IMG/VR virus record: IMGVR_UViG_3300006736_000004
Location: 1 to 64,000 of that record
Source of the DNA: a virus
Reading direction: 5' to 3' (one strand)
DNA length: 64,000 nt
Shown one piece after another: positions 50,765 through 58,273 of this stretch. The translations under genes and the position numbers were made by a program. Under the pieces are notes generated by a model. The model was not told where the DNA came from, ran no database searches, and saw only the letters and a program-made list of their open reading frames with translations. Numbering within the stretch: position 1 is the stretch's first letter; every line of letters begins with the position of its first letter.

Positions 50765-51427
50765 CTATGCGGCTCTCTTCTTGAGAACCTTATCCAAATC
50801 ATACAATTTCCTCATTAGCTTAAACGCTTCCCATGCGTCATCAAGTTCTGAAAAGTGGTGATGATGAAAGTCTGCATGGTCTTTAGAGAATCTACACAAG
50901 TGAAACCCGCCTGTCAATTGAGCATCTGGGTTATGAAAATTCCACAAATGTGCGTAACACGATAATTGAATCAGTGAATCCGAATAAAGTTTATTCCCGG
51001 TTTTCCAATCCAACAAACAAAACTCGCCGTTAACGTAACCAACCGCATCAGGGGTACCACCAAATCTGAACTCATTAGAGACTAGGTGCATCTCTGTATC
51101 CACGATCTCCAATTTAGACATAGAGGCCCATTTTTCGTAAGCCTCGTAGGCTTGTACTGCTAATGGGTACTCAACGTCACCCCAATCCTCGTCGCGCTTT
51201 GTGGGGTCTTTTTCGCCTCTGATAGAGCGTTCTACCATCTCATGTGCCATTGTACCCGACCCACCAGCGGAATCTCTAACGTCACGGTAATCCTTACCTT
51301 CGATTCCTATGTTCCAAGCCCAATGGATAAGACCACCACTCTCTTTAAACCTACCAATCACTGTGGTAGTGCCGGGAACGCGAACTTTCTTACCGTCTAC
51401 TTGGATGTAGTAAGGTGCTGTTGGCAT
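50765..51427 (-). CDS. PD-(D/E)XK nuclease (RecB/Cas4-type exonuclease)
   Basis: 'AGGSGTMAHEMVERSI' (His62), G-T-P-D127-A-V and L-D140-W-K142-T-G form the catalytic set of the PDDEXK_1 family, with a following helix ('SDSLIQLSCYAHLW', Gln motif QLxxY). It would degrade DNA ends for recombination or replication of the phage. It is adjacent to the ssDNA-binding-like gene. The length is typical. Confidence 0.85.
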   Translation of the reverse strand: MPTAPYYIQVDGKKVRVPGTTTVIGRFKESGGLIHWAWNIGIEGKDYRDVRDSAGGSGTMAHEMVERSIRGEKDPTKRDEDWGDVEYPLAVQAYEAYEKWASMSKLEIVDTEMHLVSNEFRFGGTPDAVGYVNGEFCLLDWKTGNKLYSDSLIQLSCYAHLWNFHNPDAQLTGGFHLCRFSKDHADFHHHHFSELDDAWEAFKLMRKLYDLDKVLKKRAA

Positions 51428-51579
51428 TGGTGAACCTCATAAAGTTGTATTCTCAAGCCTATTGTCGTTAAGGCTACTTTCAAATCCTCAAGAGCCAAGG
51501 CGAAATTCTCATCAGTCATAAGAACAAACGCCCTAGCGTCTTGTTTGAACTGGTTGCTGAGATATTCGGGGTCAGTCAT
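51397..51579 (-). CDS. Small hypothetical protein
   Basis: A 60-residue helical peptide ('DARAFVLMTDENFALALEDL') ending 'HQCQQHLTTSK', overlapping both neighbours (31 and 8 bases). No family is recognised. Confidence 0.5.
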   Translation of the reverse strand: MTDPEYLSNQFKQDARAFVLMTDENFALALEDLKVALTTIGLRIQLYEVHQCQQHLTTSK

Positions 51580-52048
51580 TAATCCAACTCCAAGTTTCTT
51601 CCACTAAATTACCATCCCTCCTTCTGGTTAAAGAGGGAACCTTCAGTTTCAGGATGTCACAAATTTGCTGGATATGTGATGGGTCTGGTTCAAAGCAATA
51701 CCTTCGGAGGTATGTTTCCTGTGTTATCGGGAATGCTACAACGGTGTTGTCCATGCTAAGTGGGCGGGACCACTCTTGGGATGCAAGGGTCATTATGTCA
51801 CCAGCCGCCCTTGTCAGCCACCGTATGGCATTGCCTTTTTCGTCCCATTTGATCTTGCGGCCCCTAACAAGAACAATCTCTGTGAGTTTGCGCTCTATCC
51901 TAGAGGCAAGCACATCTATTGTACGCCCACCTTGATTGCTCATATCAGGATTCTTAAAATAGTAATCATCCGTCTTTGAATTGGGCAAGCGATAGATCGA
52001 ATCATCATCATTGACCACAAAATACCTGTAGCTGAATAGGTCAGTCAT
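51572..52048 (-). CDS. Hypothetical protein
   Basis: Start MTDLFSYRYF at 52048; an in-frame ATG at 52054 lies two codons upstream. The 158 residues are mixed alpha/beta with basic patches ('VRGRKIKWDEKGNAIRWLTR') and end 'NLVEETWSWIND'. Not recognised; the operon context suggests DNA metabolism. Confidence 0.6.
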   Translation of the reverse strand: MTDLFSYRYFVVNDDDSIYRLPNSKTDDYYFKNPDMSNQGGRTIDVLASRIERKLTEIVLVRGRKIKWDEKGNAIRWLTRAAGDIMTLASQEWSRPLSMDNTVVAFPITQETYLRRYCFEPDPSHIQQICDILKLKVPSLTRRRDGNLVEETWSWIND

Positions 52049-52350
52049 TCCCAACCCATTTCATCAGCTTTATCAATAGCCGCCCATTCAATGTCCTCTG
52101 ACAGCATTGTGAGTGTGGCTTCTTTCCACTTGCGAATCCACAGTCCGTCAGGATCAAAGTCTTGTGGATGCTCTTGGTTATTTATGATGTGGCAGGTAAA
52201 CTCAGCTTCCGGTGCCTCTGCCGGATAACAATTCTCTGGTGGGCCATAGGTCTGTGCAGACAAACCAGGAGTTACTTCAGCTTCCACCCAGAGAAGATCA
52301 CCGGAAGGAAGCTCGTATTCAAACTCGACACTAGCTTTTCTGGATTTCAT
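52045..52350 (-). CDS. Hypothetical protein, first gene of the minus-strand operon
   Basis: A 101-residue protein with alternating strand-like segments ('ASVEFEYELPSGDLLWVEAE') and an acidic end ('EWAAIDKADEMGWE'). AAGGAGAAACG precedes the ATG, and promoter 52375-52403 lies just upstream. The beta part recalls small phage proteins of unknown role. Confidence 0.6.
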   Translation of the reverse strand: MKSRKASVEFEYELPSGDLLWVEAEVTPGLSAQTYGPPENCYPAEAPEAEFTCHIINNQEHPQDFDPDGLWIRKWKEATLTMLSEDIEWAAIDKADEMGWE

Positions 52351-52374
52351 GTCGTTTCTCCTTACTACAATCCG

Positions 52375-52403
52375 ACCCTAAAGATGTTTAATCAGCGTGT
52401 CAA
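52375..52403 (-). promoter_or_regulatory. Sigma70-like promoter of the minus-strand operon
   Basis: On the minus strand TTGACA (52398-52403), 17 bases and TAGGGT (52375-52380) precede the gene at 52350. The -35 is consensus and the -10 weak. Confidence 0.6.
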
Positions 52404-52450
52404 TAATTATTTTCATTGACTTGGCCCACCCCTAGCCCTAAGAGAGAAGT

Positions 52451-52675
52451 ATGAATTACAAAAAATACAGAAACCTGACGATTTGGCTCAAAGAGGCTGT
52501 CACTGGTGATGTGGTTGTCTATCACGAAGGCTTACTTATGCTGGATAGGCAAATGTCCCCAGGAGCGCATAAGATAGCAGACAAGGTTATGTCTCTATAT
52601 GCCGCTGGTGTGGTTGAGTTGATTCAAAATAAGAATAGCGATGGGGACTACACTTATATGGCAGTGATGAAATGA
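52451..52675 (+). CDS. Small hypothetical protein, first gene of the replication block
   Basis: A 74-residue protein ('IWLKEAVTGDVVVYHEGLLM', 'LYAAGVVELIQNK') of a type often found early in phages, with a small beta barrel-like pattern. It overlaps the next gene by four bases. GAGAGAAGT precedes the ATG. Function unknown. Confidence 0.65.
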   Translation: MNYKKYRNLTIWLKEAVTGDVVVYHEGLLMLDRQMSPGAHKIADKVMSLYAAGVVELIQNKNSDGDYTYMAVMK

Positions 52676-52881
52676 GTCGCTCGAATAATATCACTATCAA
52701 AATCAAGCGAGAGGACACGGGCCTGAGAGGTGCCATATTCTTACACGCAGACCATTCTCAAGGTAAAATTATCTCTGTGAGGATTTCTTCAAAGCATAAG
52801 GATGAGGCACTTGGTCAGGTGTTTAGGGCACTGGGGGATTCACTGACTGATATATGTGAACTTTTGAAGGGAGATAAGTGA
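52672..52881 (+). CDS. Small hypothetical protein
   Basis: A 69-residue protein with an N-terminal strand region ('NNITIKIKREDTG') and a helix ('KDEALGQVFRALGDSLTDI'). ATGA overlaps link it with both neighbours. No family is recognised. Confidence 0.6.
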   Translation: MSRSNNITIKIKREDTGLRGAIFLHADHSQGKIISVRISSKHKDEALGQVFRALGDSLTDICELLKGDK

Positions 52882-53216
52882 TGGGTGGCAGAGCAAGCAA
52901 ACAAAAGGGAGATAGATTTGAGCGTGATCTCGTTGCTGCCGCTAAAGTTCATGGACTAGACGCTAAACGTGTACCATTAAGTGGTGCATGTGAGGGCTAT
53001 AAGCATGATTTAGAGGTTTTCAACGGGGATGAAAAATGGACCGTGGAAGCTAAAAAGCGTGGTTCTGGATTTCGTTCCATTAGAAAGTGGCTTGGCACAG
53101 GCGGTGAGGATGACCCTGATGTTTTGATTATTGGCTCAGATCGTGAGAAACCGTTAGCCATATTACATGCAGACGATTTTTGGTGGCTCTTAAAGAGGGC
53201 CGGTAAAAATGGGTGA
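52878..53216 (+). CDS. Holliday junction resolvase-like PDDEXK nuclease
   Basis: 'KQKGDRFERDLVAAAKVHGL' with E at the family position, then 'KRVPLSGACEGYKHDLEVF' (Asp) and 'WTVEAKKRGSGF' (E-x-K) reproduce the E-D-ExK arrangement of archaeal Hjc-type and phage resolvases. At 112 residues it is a single domain. It would cut branched DNA before packaging. Confidence 0.8.
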   Translation: MMGGRASKQKGDRFERDLVAAAKVHGLDAKRVPLSGACEGYKHDLEVFNGDEKWTVEAKKRGSGFRSIRKWLGTGGEDDPDVLIIGSDREKPLAILHADDFWWLLKRAGKNG

Positions 53217-53529
53217 CGTTGTAACACTCAGGCCTTGGAGCGAAAAAGAAATTGACTTTTTGCATGAGGCATATCAGGATAAAAATTGGAGCGTTAAGGA
53301 AATCTGTGAGAAGCTAGATAGGACAAAAAATATGGTAATCGGTTCCGCAAGACGGCGTGGATTAAAACGCCCAGAGCATTTCGTCGAAATAGGTGAGGGG
53401 GATAATAAGCTAATTCGTCTTGGCAAATGCTCCCGATGTGAAATGCCGATTTTCAGCAATAATAAGGAAGATTGGACTGACCCGCTTGTTTGCACTCATT
53501 GCACTGCCGGTCTACCAGAACAGGAGTAA
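53209..53529 (+). CDS. GcrA-like regulator with C-terminal zinc ribbon
   Basis: Residues 8-50 ('PWSEKEIDFLHEAYQDKNWS', 'KLDRTKNMVIGSARRRGLKR') match the GcrA DNA-binding domain, whose cellular members are sigma70 cofactors of the Caulobacter cell cycle and are confined to Alphaproteobacteria. The C-terminus has 'KCSRCEMPI' and 'VCTHCTAG', a zinc ribbon. The phage may use it to direct host RNA polymerase to methylated promoters. The C-terminal sigma-binding part of GcrA is replaced by the ribbon. Confidence 0.75.
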   Translation: MGDVVTLRPWSEKEIDFLHEAYQDKNWSVKEICEKLDRTKNMVIGSARRRGLKRPEHFVEIGEGDNKLIRLGKCSRCEMPIFSNNKEDWTDPLVCTHCTAGLPEQE

Positions 53530-53535
53530 TCTAAA

Positions 53536-53679
53536 ATGAAACCCGCAACATACATATCAGCTAAGAACCGCTTGCTTAAAGAGATCAAGGATGAGGCCAA
53601 TCCACATAAACGTGGCTCGTTAAAACGTAAACTTGATTTGCTTATTGACCGCTATGGTCCAGCTAATAATGACGGCTGA
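53536..53679 (+). CDS. Small basic protein upstream of the helicase
   Basis: A 47-residue frame ('SAKNRLLKEIKDEANPHKR', ending 'DRYGPANNDG') that overlaps the helicase start by 11 bases (ATGACGGCTGA). It looks like a small helical, basic partner. No ribosome-binding site stands out apart from GGAGTAATC. Not recognised. Confidence 0.5.
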   Translation: MKPATYISAKNRLLKEIKDEANPHKRGSLKRKLDLLIDRYGPANNDG

Positions 53680-55021
53680 ATACCATCCACCTGATCTAAC
53701 CCGGCAACTGCCTCATGCTGTAACGGCTGAAACAGCCCTGCTAGGCTCTATCCTTACGTTAGATTGCGTCGAGGCTGTCTCTGAGGTTCTTGAGAGTAAG
53801 CACTTTGCGTTAGAGGAACACAGCACTCTATTTAATAAAGCCGTGGCGAAGGCCAAGCAGGGGCAGCTTGTTGACCTCGCTACGATGAAAACCCATCTCA
53901 CAGCAGAGCAGATAGGTGAATTTTCCAATGCCGCTGTGACGAAATCAACTGCGATTGAGTACGCACACCACATCAAGGACTGCTATCTCCACCGGCAACT
54001 CATTGGTATAGGTGCAAGCATCACATCTGACGGCTACGCGGACGTAACCATAGACGATGCGATAGAAGGTGCGGGTGCGCTGCTAGAAGGGTTAAGTTTA
54101 GACTTACCGGCGTCTGGTACACTATGTATTAGAGACAGTGTTGCAGAGTCTCTTTTGAGCGTAGAAGGTGCTTGCAGAGGTGAAAACCAAGGACTGCCTA
54201 CGGGGCTTGTGGATTTCGATAAAATTATAGGTGGTCTACGAGGGCCGGATTTGATTGTTCTCGCAGGAAGGCCAGCAATGGGCAAGACCTCTCTCGCGCT
54301 TGGGATCGCTCACAGCGTTGCCAAAAAGGACAAGACCGTTGCTTTTTTTAGCCTAGAGATGTCTGCACACCAGTTAAACCAAAGGTTGTTTTCTATGACC
54401 TCTGGCGTGGACTTACAAAGAATCTGGCAAGGCGACATAGGAGAACCAGAATGGCCGGAACTAAGAAGGGCGGCAGAGGAGCTGCAAGGGCTGCCGATTC
54501 ACGTAGACGATCATGCGGGTCTAACTCCAAGCCAGATAAAGTCGAGAGCGAAAAAGATACAACGCAAACACGGGTTAGATTTAATCGTGGTAGATTACCT
54601 GCAACTTTCCACGGCTGGCGAGAGGTACTCTGGACAAAGGGTAAATGAAGTCTCACAACTTACAGCGGCCTTCAAGGGAATGGCTAAGGATTTGGGTGTA
54701 CCTGTTATCCTGTTATCCCAATTGAGTAGAGCCGTGGAACAGCGTGAGAACCACCGGCCAATCTTATCAGACCTACGAGATTCTGGGTCTATAGAACAGG
54801 ACGCTGATATTGTAGGATTTGTGTTTCGTGAGGAATACTATGTCAGCCGGTCTAAGCCATCTGATATGATGAGTGAGGCTTATATTAAATGGCAGGAGAA
54901 GATGGAATTATGTCGAGGCAAGGGTGAATTGATTATCGACAAAAACCGTAACGGGCCGACAGGAATGGTTAATCTGACTTGGGTGGCGGCGAGGACTCTT
55001 TTTGGCAGCGCAGCAAGATAG
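53669..55021 (+). CDS. dnaB: Replicative DNA helicase (DnaB-like)
   Basis: The N-terminal domain ('AVTAETALLGSILTLDCVEA') and the RecA-like C-terminal domain are both present: Walker A GRPAMGKT at about 201-208, 'AFFSLEMSAHQLNQRL' (H1a/H2), 'LIVVDYLQL' (Walker B) and 'VILLSQLSRAVEQREN' (H3/H4, Arg finger). At 450 residues it is full length. The start at 53669 matches the family's start better than 53633. It unwinds the phage DNA at the fork. Confidence 0.93.
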   Translation: MTAEYHPPDLTRQLPHAVTAETALLGSILTLDCVEAVSEVLESKHFALEEHSTLFNKAVAKAKQGQLVDLATMKTHLTAEQIGEFSNAAVTKSTAIEYAHHIKDCYLHRQLIGIGASITSDGYADVTIDDAIEGAGALLEGLSLDLPASGTLCIRDSVAESLLSVEGACRGENQGLPTGLVDFDKIIGGLRGPDLIVLAGRPAMGKTSLALGIAHSVAKKDKTVAFFSLEMSAHQLNQRLFSMTSGVDLQRIWQGDIGEPEWPELRRAAEELQGLPIHVDDHAGLTPSQIKSRAKKIQRKHGLDLIVVDYLQLSTAGERYSGQRVNEVSQLTAAFKGMAKDLGVPVILLSQLSRAVEQRENHRPILSDLRDSGSIEQDADIVGFVFREEYYVSRSKPSDMMSEAYIKWQEKMELCRGKGELIIDKNRNGPTGMVNLTWVAARTLFGSAAR

Positions 55022-55030
55022 GAGGAATAA

Positions 55031-55912
55031 GTGAATCCATACAAAATAGAAGGCCCAGCAATCATATCATTTAGTGGTGGTAGAACCAGCGGGTTTATGT
55101 TGCGGCAGATTCTTGACGCCCATGATGGCGTCTTGCCTGACGATGTTATTGTCAGCTTCCAAAATACTGGCAAAGAGATGCCGGAAACCCTCAACTTCAT
55201 CCAAAAATGTTCTGATCAATGGAACGTCCCTATTAACTGGCTGGAGTTTAGACGAACCGAAGAAGGTAAAATGTCCTACACCGTTGTTAACCACAATTCA
55301 GCAAGTCGCAATGGTGAGCCATTTGAAATACTGTTATCTGCCAAGCGGTATCTTCCCAACCCAGCAGTTAGGTTATGTACCTACGAAATGAAGATACGCA
55401 CAGTTGAGAGGTACTGTAAAAAAGAGTTGGGGTGGAAAAATTGGGATATGGTGATTGGGTTGAGGGCTGATGAACAAAGGCGGGTCAGTAATATGCGACG
55501 GCAAAACGATAAATCCAGCGTTTGCTGGGAAACAACTATGCCGCTTGCCGACGCCAATATATCAAAGTGGGATATTAAAAAGTTCTGGGATTCAGCAGAT
55601 TTTGACCTTCAGTTACCCAACATTAACGGCTCAACCCCAATGGGGAACTGTGACCTTTGTTTTTTAAAGGGAACGGCTACACTACTAGGGATTATTAGAG
55701 AAAGACCGGAGCTTGCACAGTGGTGGATAGATCGTGAGACTGAGGCAGTGGAGCGTCATAAGCTCAGAGAGGGCTATAAGGACAATGCCGACATTCTCCA
55801 GTTTCGCAAAGATCGTCCAAGCTACAAAAGGATGCTGGAGTTAACACAAGAACAGGGTGACTTTTTTAATATAGCAGATGATGCAACAGTCCCCTGCATG
55901 TGTACCGACTAG
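55031..55912 (+). CDS. PAPS reductase-like PP-loop protein (phage nin-type)
   Basis: A variant PP-loop SFSGGRTSGFML near residue 14-25, then 'DVIVSFQNTGKEMPETLNF' and 'GLRADEQRRVSNMR', place it in the phosphoadenosine phosphosulfate reductase / FAD synthetase-like family seen in many phages next to replication genes. Four Cys near the end ('NCDLCFLKG', 'VPCMCTD') could bind a metal or iron-sulfur centre. It begins at GTG with GGAGGAATAA upstream. The loop lacks the Lys-Asp of SGGKDS, so the reaction may differ. Confidence 0.75.
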   Translation: MNPYKIEGPAIISFSGGRTSGFMLRQILDAHDGVLPDDVIVSFQNTGKEMPETLNFIQKCSDQWNVPINWLEFRRTEEGKMSYTVVNHNSASRNGEPFEILLSAKRYLPNPAVRLCTYEMKIRTVERYCKKELGWKNWDMVIGLRADEQRRVSNMRRQNDKSSVCWETTMPLADANISKWDIKKFWDSADFDLQLPNINGSTPMGNCDLCFLKGTATLLGIIRERPELAQWWIDRETEAVERHKLREGYKDNADILQFRKDRPSYKRMLELTQEQGDFFNIADDATVPCMCTD

Positions 55913-55921
55913 GAGGAAGCT

Positions 55922-56068
55922 ATGGACTACAATGAAAAAGTATTAATTCACGCACTCAAGGCTTTCGCAATCGAAGTGACTCGCAGACCATCAGACATGG
56001 CAGCGGGTTATATGATAGAAGCCGCTACCACGATAGAGCGGTTGCTGGCAGAGCGTAAGTCAAAATGA
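55922..56068 (+). CDS. Small hypothetical protein (48 residues)
   Basis: AGGAGGAAGCT precedes the ATG, and the stop overlaps the next start. The peptide is one long helix, mixed charged ('HALKAFAIEVTRRPSDMAAG', 'TIERLLAERKSK'). It lies in phase with the TAG of the upstream gene. No family is recognised. Confidence 0.55.
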   Translation: MDYNEKVLIHALKAFAIEVTRRPSDMAAGYMIEAATTIERLLAERKSK

Positions 56069-56196
56069 ACGTCCCAACCACCCTATGTTTAATAATCGTT
56101 ATCATCATGCTAACATGTGTGACAATTATACAACTGGACAGGGTGAGCTTGCAGATAGAAGATATTGTAACAGCTTGTGAAATGGATGAGGTGTAA
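56065..56196 (+). CDS. Small membrane protein (43 residues)
   Basis: Begins MNVPTTLCLIIVIIMLTCV, one hydrophobic helix, followed by a short acidic tail ('VTACEMDEV'). Its ATG overlaps the preceding stop (ATGA). It is likely an inner-membrane peptide with the tail in the cytoplasm or periplasm. Confidence 0.55.
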   Translation: MNVPTTLCLIIVIIMLTCVTIIQLDRVSLQIEDIVTACEMDEV

Positions 56197-56207
56197 TGAG
56201 TACCATA

Positions 56208-56248
56208 CTACCCATTATAGCGGATAAACCGGCTTAATGGGTAGTTTA
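56208..56248 (+). terminator. Stem-loop terminator with weak T tract
   Basis: A perfect 10-bp stem (CTACCCATTA at 56208-56217, TAATGGGTAG at 56235-56244) with a 17-base loop that can fold further, then TTT. It separates the helicase operon from the promoter at 56284. Confidence 0.6.
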
Positions 56249-56283
56249 GGTTACACAGTAGATTGAATGTTCTCATTATGTTC

Positions 56284-56312
56284 TTGACAAAGCGATATAG
56301 AAGGAGTATATT
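56284..56312 (+). promoter_or_regulatory. Strong sigma70 promoter
   Basis: TTGACA (56284-56289), exactly 17 bases, and TATATT (56307-56312), the best promoter match I see in the window. Transcription should start near 56319, giving a leader of about 155 bases before the gene at 56476. Confidence 0.8.
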
Positions 56313-56318
56313 ATGAAG

Positions 56319-56470
56319 TTGGAGCATAAGAAACTCCCCATGAGCGGTTGGCCGCTCCCGTCTAAGCGGCGTTTTCATGTCTTAAAGCGCGGGGAGCGGC
56401 AAGCAGTAATGCCCCGGCCCTTCCTCATGGTGGGTTCTTACTCCCCGCTGCTTTACTCCATTAAGGGGAC
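56319..56470 (+). ncRNA. Structured RNA leader or small RNA
   Basis: A hairpin GAGCGG-TTGG-CCGCTC is followed by a long-range stem in which TAAAGC-GCGGGGAG pairs with CTCCCCGC-T-GCTTTA (14 pairs, one bulge), enclosing about 44 bases with a GGCA/TGCC inner pair. The region could also be read as a 53-codon frame from 56313, but that ATG abuts the -10 and has no ribosome-binding site. It may regulate translation of 56476 or act as a small RNA. Confidence 0.55.
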
Positions 56471-56475
56471 ATGAG

Positions 56476-57216
56476 ATGACCGAATATCTAGCCATAAAAA
56501 ATTGGTCCGAATATCAGCACTACAAGGACAGGAATCCACCTTGGATTAAGCTCCATGTGAGTATCCTTGCTAGCGAAGATTGGACAATGCTAGCGGATGC
56601 TAGCAAGTTAACCATGATAGCTTGCATGGTAGTAGCAAGTAGAAAAAGTGGTGTGATTCCTAATAACCCAAGTTACATCAAAAGAGTGGCCTACTTAGAC
56701 GAACTGCCAGACCTAGAACCCTTGATTTCCTGCGGTTTTCTCATAAAACTGCAAGCGGATGCTAGCACTTGCAAGCAAGAGCAAGCAACTGTCAGACCAG
56801 AGTCATATAGAGATATAGATAAAGATAAGAAAGATATAGATCATTTTGAAGTTTTTTGGAAAGTCTACCCAAGGAAAATCTCTAAAGGTAAAGCGAGGGA
56901 ATCTTACCAATCTGCTATTGCCAAGACTTCTCCTGAGAGGTTGTTATCTGGTGCGCGGCGATATGCGTCGGAGCGGAGCGGGGAAGACCAAAAGTTTTCC
57001 AAGCACCCGACAACGTGGCTCAATCAGGAATGCTGGTTAGAAGAAGGCTCTGAACCGGAGGAACCTCCCTACCTCACAATTGAAGAGCGTGTGCGGCGAC
57101 AAGATATAGAATTTGCAGAGCGGAAAAAATTTGATGATGCACTATGGGAGCAGTTGCAAGCCAACAAGGCCAAGGAGGAAGCTGATGAGCAAGAAGCAGA
57201 TGCGCCAGCCTTCTGA
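56476..57216 (+). CDS. Replication initiator / helicase-loader-like protein (O/DnaT type)
   Basis: The N-terminal 'YLAIKNWSEYQHYKDRNPPW' with 'LHVSILASEDWTML' and the C-terminal 'VFWKVYPRKISKGKARESY' are typical of phage replication proteins that carry a winged N-domain and a DnaT/O-like C-domain. It has AAGGGG upstream and lies under the strong promoter and leader. It probably brings DnaB to the origin. AGCAAG/GCTAGC-rich codons at residues 35-95 may contain origin repeats. Confidence 0.75.
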   Translation: MTEYLAIKNWSEYQHYKDRNPPWIKLHVSILASEDWTMLADASKLTMIACMVVASRKSGVIPNNPSYIKRVAYLDELPDLEPLISCGFLIKLQADASTCKQEQATVRPESYRDIDKDKKDIDHFEVFWKVYPRKISKGKARESYQSAIAKTSPERLLSGARRYASERSGEDQKFSKHPTTWLNQECWLEEGSEPEEPPYLTIEERVRRQDIEFAERKKFDDALWEQLQANKAKEEADEQEADAPAF

Positions 57217-57391
57217 GTTGGCCGTGATCTTGAATGTGGTGCAACGGTACTGGGAGAAGAACCCAGAGTTGCGGTTGGCTCAACTTATTTGTAACGCCAG
57301 AGTGCATAACTCTGATGATCCTTATCCGTATTTGTATTTTATGGAAGATGCCGACCTTGTTGACGCCTTGAAAGAGATGGGGGATTTATGA
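57185..57391 (+). CDS. Small hypothetical protein
   Basis: Start at 57185 (MSKKQMRQPSELAVIL), overlapping the initiator gene by 32 bases. The 68 residues contain 'YWEKNPELRLAQLICNARVH' and 'YLYFMEDADLVDALKEMGD', a pattern of a small, widespread phage protein often next to replication genes. Role unknown. Confidence 0.65.
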   Translation: MSKKQMRQPSELAVILNVVQRYWEKNPELRLAQLICNARVHNSDDPYPYLYFMEDADLVDALKEMGDL

Positions 57392-57876
57392 GCGAGAAAG
57401 CAGACAAGATTCGTGAGGAAGCTGAGAGCCGTGGGGCTACACAGGAAACCGCTTCTAAATTAAGGTACGATGTTCTGCTACGATTACATGAAAGAAAAAA
57501 GATAACGCCTGAACAATTTGGTGCCGGTCTTGAGATTCAAAACATTTGGGAGGCTATGTGTCGAGGATTGTTTCCCGGCGGCAGGGATTTCTGCCAAGTG
57601 AGGGTTGATGAAAGTTTCGGTACGTTTTTAGATCCGCTTGACCGAATGACTATCGCAGAGGAGGATTGCTGGCGGTTTCATTATCGCCCTTGGAAGGATG
57701 CTGTGAGTAAAATTAGGGTTTCCGGTACGAGTTTGCTGGACATCGTGCTAATGATTGTGATAGATAACTACTCACCGCGAGAGGTTGAGACACAAATCAA
57801 GGCAAGGCATGGTTCAGCGTTGCATCATGTGCAAGCTGGTTTACAAAGTTACGTTGAATTTGCAATTGCCTGTTGA
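57388..57876 (+). CDS. Hypothetical regulatory-type protein
   Basis: A 162-residue protein with 'YDVLLRLHERKKITPEQFGA' and a late helical 'LLDIVLMIVIDNYSPREVET' segment, reminiscent of late-regulator or DUF6456-like alphaproteobacterial proteins. The resemblance is weak. It overlaps the previous gene as ATGA. A regulatory role is possible but not shown. Confidence 0.5.
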   Translation: MSEKADKIREEAESRGATQETASKLRYDVLLRLHERKKITPEQFGAGLEIQNIWEAMCRGLFPGGRDFCQVRVDESFGTFLDPLDRMTIAEEDCWRFHYRPWKDAVSKIRVSGTSLLDIVLMIVIDNYSPREVETQIKARHGSALHHVQAGLQSYVEFAIAC

Positions 57877-57943
57877 CAGGGGACAAAAAGAATGGCATAT
57901 TCTCCACACTGCACGAATACCCCTAACTCTTGGGGGATTTTCC

Positions 57944-58273
57944 ATGTACGATAATTTTAAGGTCAGCCGGTCAGAGCTTTTTAACAATCTGGGCGACTCA
58001 TCTTTACGTGCTGCTAAAGAGGTGATCCTCTGGAGAGCGGTTATTTATAACGCTTTCGAGGAAGCCGCGCATAGGGGTTCGTCCAACAGCGAACACGGGG
58101 TGCGTTGGAAGGTGTACAGCCGACAAGCGAGGGTTTGGTTGACCGGGCTTAGTGAAGATTTTTGTGCTGTTTGCGAGTATGCTGATTACTCGCCAGATTA
58201 TATCCGACGTAAAGCGAGAGAGATGGAAGCGCGGGGTTGGCCTCGTCCTGATTACCATCCTCAATACACATGA
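57944..58273 (+). CDS. Hypothetical protein, tandem paralogue of 58270
   Basis: Start at 57944 (MYDNFKVSRSELFN); the longer frame from 57785 crosses the preceding gene. The core 'WRAVIYNAFEEAAHRG', 'SRQARVWLTGLSEDFCAVCE' and 'YADYSPDYIRRKAREMEARG' also occurs in the next gene. This C-x-Y/A domain is seen in other phages. No function is known. The stop overlaps the paralogue's start. Confidence 0.65.
   Translation: MYDNFKVSRSELFNNLGDSSLRAAKEVILWRAVIYNAFEEAAHRGSSNSEHGVRWKVYSRQARVWLTGLSEDFCAVCEYADYSPDYIRRKAREMEARGWPRPDYHPQYT

Noticed and set aside
52416-52444. Plus-strand promoter TTGACT-17-TAAGAG
   Set aside because: The -10 would overlap the ribosome-binding site of the gene at 52451, leaving no leader.
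56313-56474. 53-residue protein in the leader region
   Set aside because: Its ATG directly abuts the -10 box with no ribosome-binding site, and the DNA is explained better by RNA stems; kept only as an alternative.
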